Below, one piece after another: positions 43,490-43,554 of a DNA stretch of 43,554 nucleotides. Within the stretch, counting starts at the first letter, position 1, and every line of letters begins with the position of its first letter. The DNA is taken from positions 1-43,554 of the forward strand of contig JAHDQE010000088.1 in assembly GCA_018433975.1 (NCBI GenBank), in the 5' to 3' direction. The notes under the pieces are model-generated. The model was not told where the DNA came from. It searched no databases and worked only from the letters and a program-made list of their open reading frames with translations. The position numbers and the translations under genes are program-made. This stretch comes from Ornatilinea sp. GTDB taxonomy: Bacteria > Chloroflexota > Anaerolineae > Anaerolineales > Anaerolineaceae.

Positions 43490-43554
43490 GTCGCTCCCCG
43501 TGTGGGAGCGTGGATTGAAACATTTCCTCAGTCGCTTTTGCGTAGCGCCCCATC
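43490..43554 (+). CRISPR. Start of a type I-C CRISPR array (cut by the window end)
   Basis: A first repeat of 32 nt (43490-43521) has a CGCTCCC/GGGAGCG hairpin and the conserved 3' ATTGAAAC of type I-C repeats. At least 33 nt of the first spacer follow (43522-43554). Only one repeat is seen, so periodicity cannot be checked here; the adjoining cas1-cas2 genes and the repeat's resemblance to known I-C repeats support it. Confidence 0.9.

Noticed and set aside
43321..43554. A minus-strand frame across the leader and first repeat
   Set aside because: It crosses the CRISPR repeat and has no protein features.

Overview
The window looks like a chromosomal segment of a Chloroflexota bacterium, probably Anaerolineae-like. 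The evidence is the lipoproteins with long Ala/Glu/Pro or Pro/Thr linkers directly after the lipobox Cys, the generally moderate GC content, and the gene mix. This assignment is an inference; there is no rRNA in the window to confirm it. No tRNA or rRNA gene was recognised.

Layout. 28-1140 (-): a MalK/UgpC-type sugar ABC ATPase behind a near-consensus promoter. 1410-2258: an MBL-fold hydrolase. 2340-2579: a consensus promoter, a long RNA rod and a terminator with no ORF, a candidate small RNA or leader. 2784-8454: a complete branched-chain amino-acid ABC operon (livJ-H-M-G-F). 8541-8725: a rod-shaped RNA that resembles 6S RNA. 9006-10001: thpR and rsfS, the latter apparently with a CTG start. 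10155-15805 (-): bcp, a MoeA-PBP fusion, a lipoprotein with a dead NodB-like domain, moeA and a divergent UbiA-type membrane protein. 16095-18226 (-): mtnP-mtaD, a methylthioadenosine salvage pair.

18427-22376 (+) carries two thymidylate-kinase-fold proteins (one with Arg in place of the P-loop Lys), a CHAD protein, a metallophosphoesterase and a Ppx/GppA-C HD-like protein. It lies opposite the minus-strand phosphate operon pstS-C-A-B-phoU (28066-22469), whose PstS is an internally duplicated two-domain lipoprotein and whose upstream region has an 11-bp-periodic Pho-box-like array. Together these suggest a phosphate/polyphosphate neighbourhood. 28327-31943 is a GC-rich MoxR-DUF58-DUF4129 operon; 32011-33197 (-) is udk and a VTT/DedA-like protein.

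33374-34350 is a repeat field (four to five copies of a dispersed element). It is followed by a complete type I-C CRISPR-Cas operon (cas3-cas5c-cas8c/cas11c-cas7c-cas4-cas1-cas2, 34613-43320) and the first repeat of the array, cut by the window end. The most striking feature is that cas3 is fused in frame, at its N terminus, to a complete HTH-WYL transcription regulator. An operator-like inverted repeat lies just upstream, which suggests a self-regulating interference operon. The small subunit Cas11c is probably made from an internal start with a perfect Shine-Dalgarno inside cas8c.
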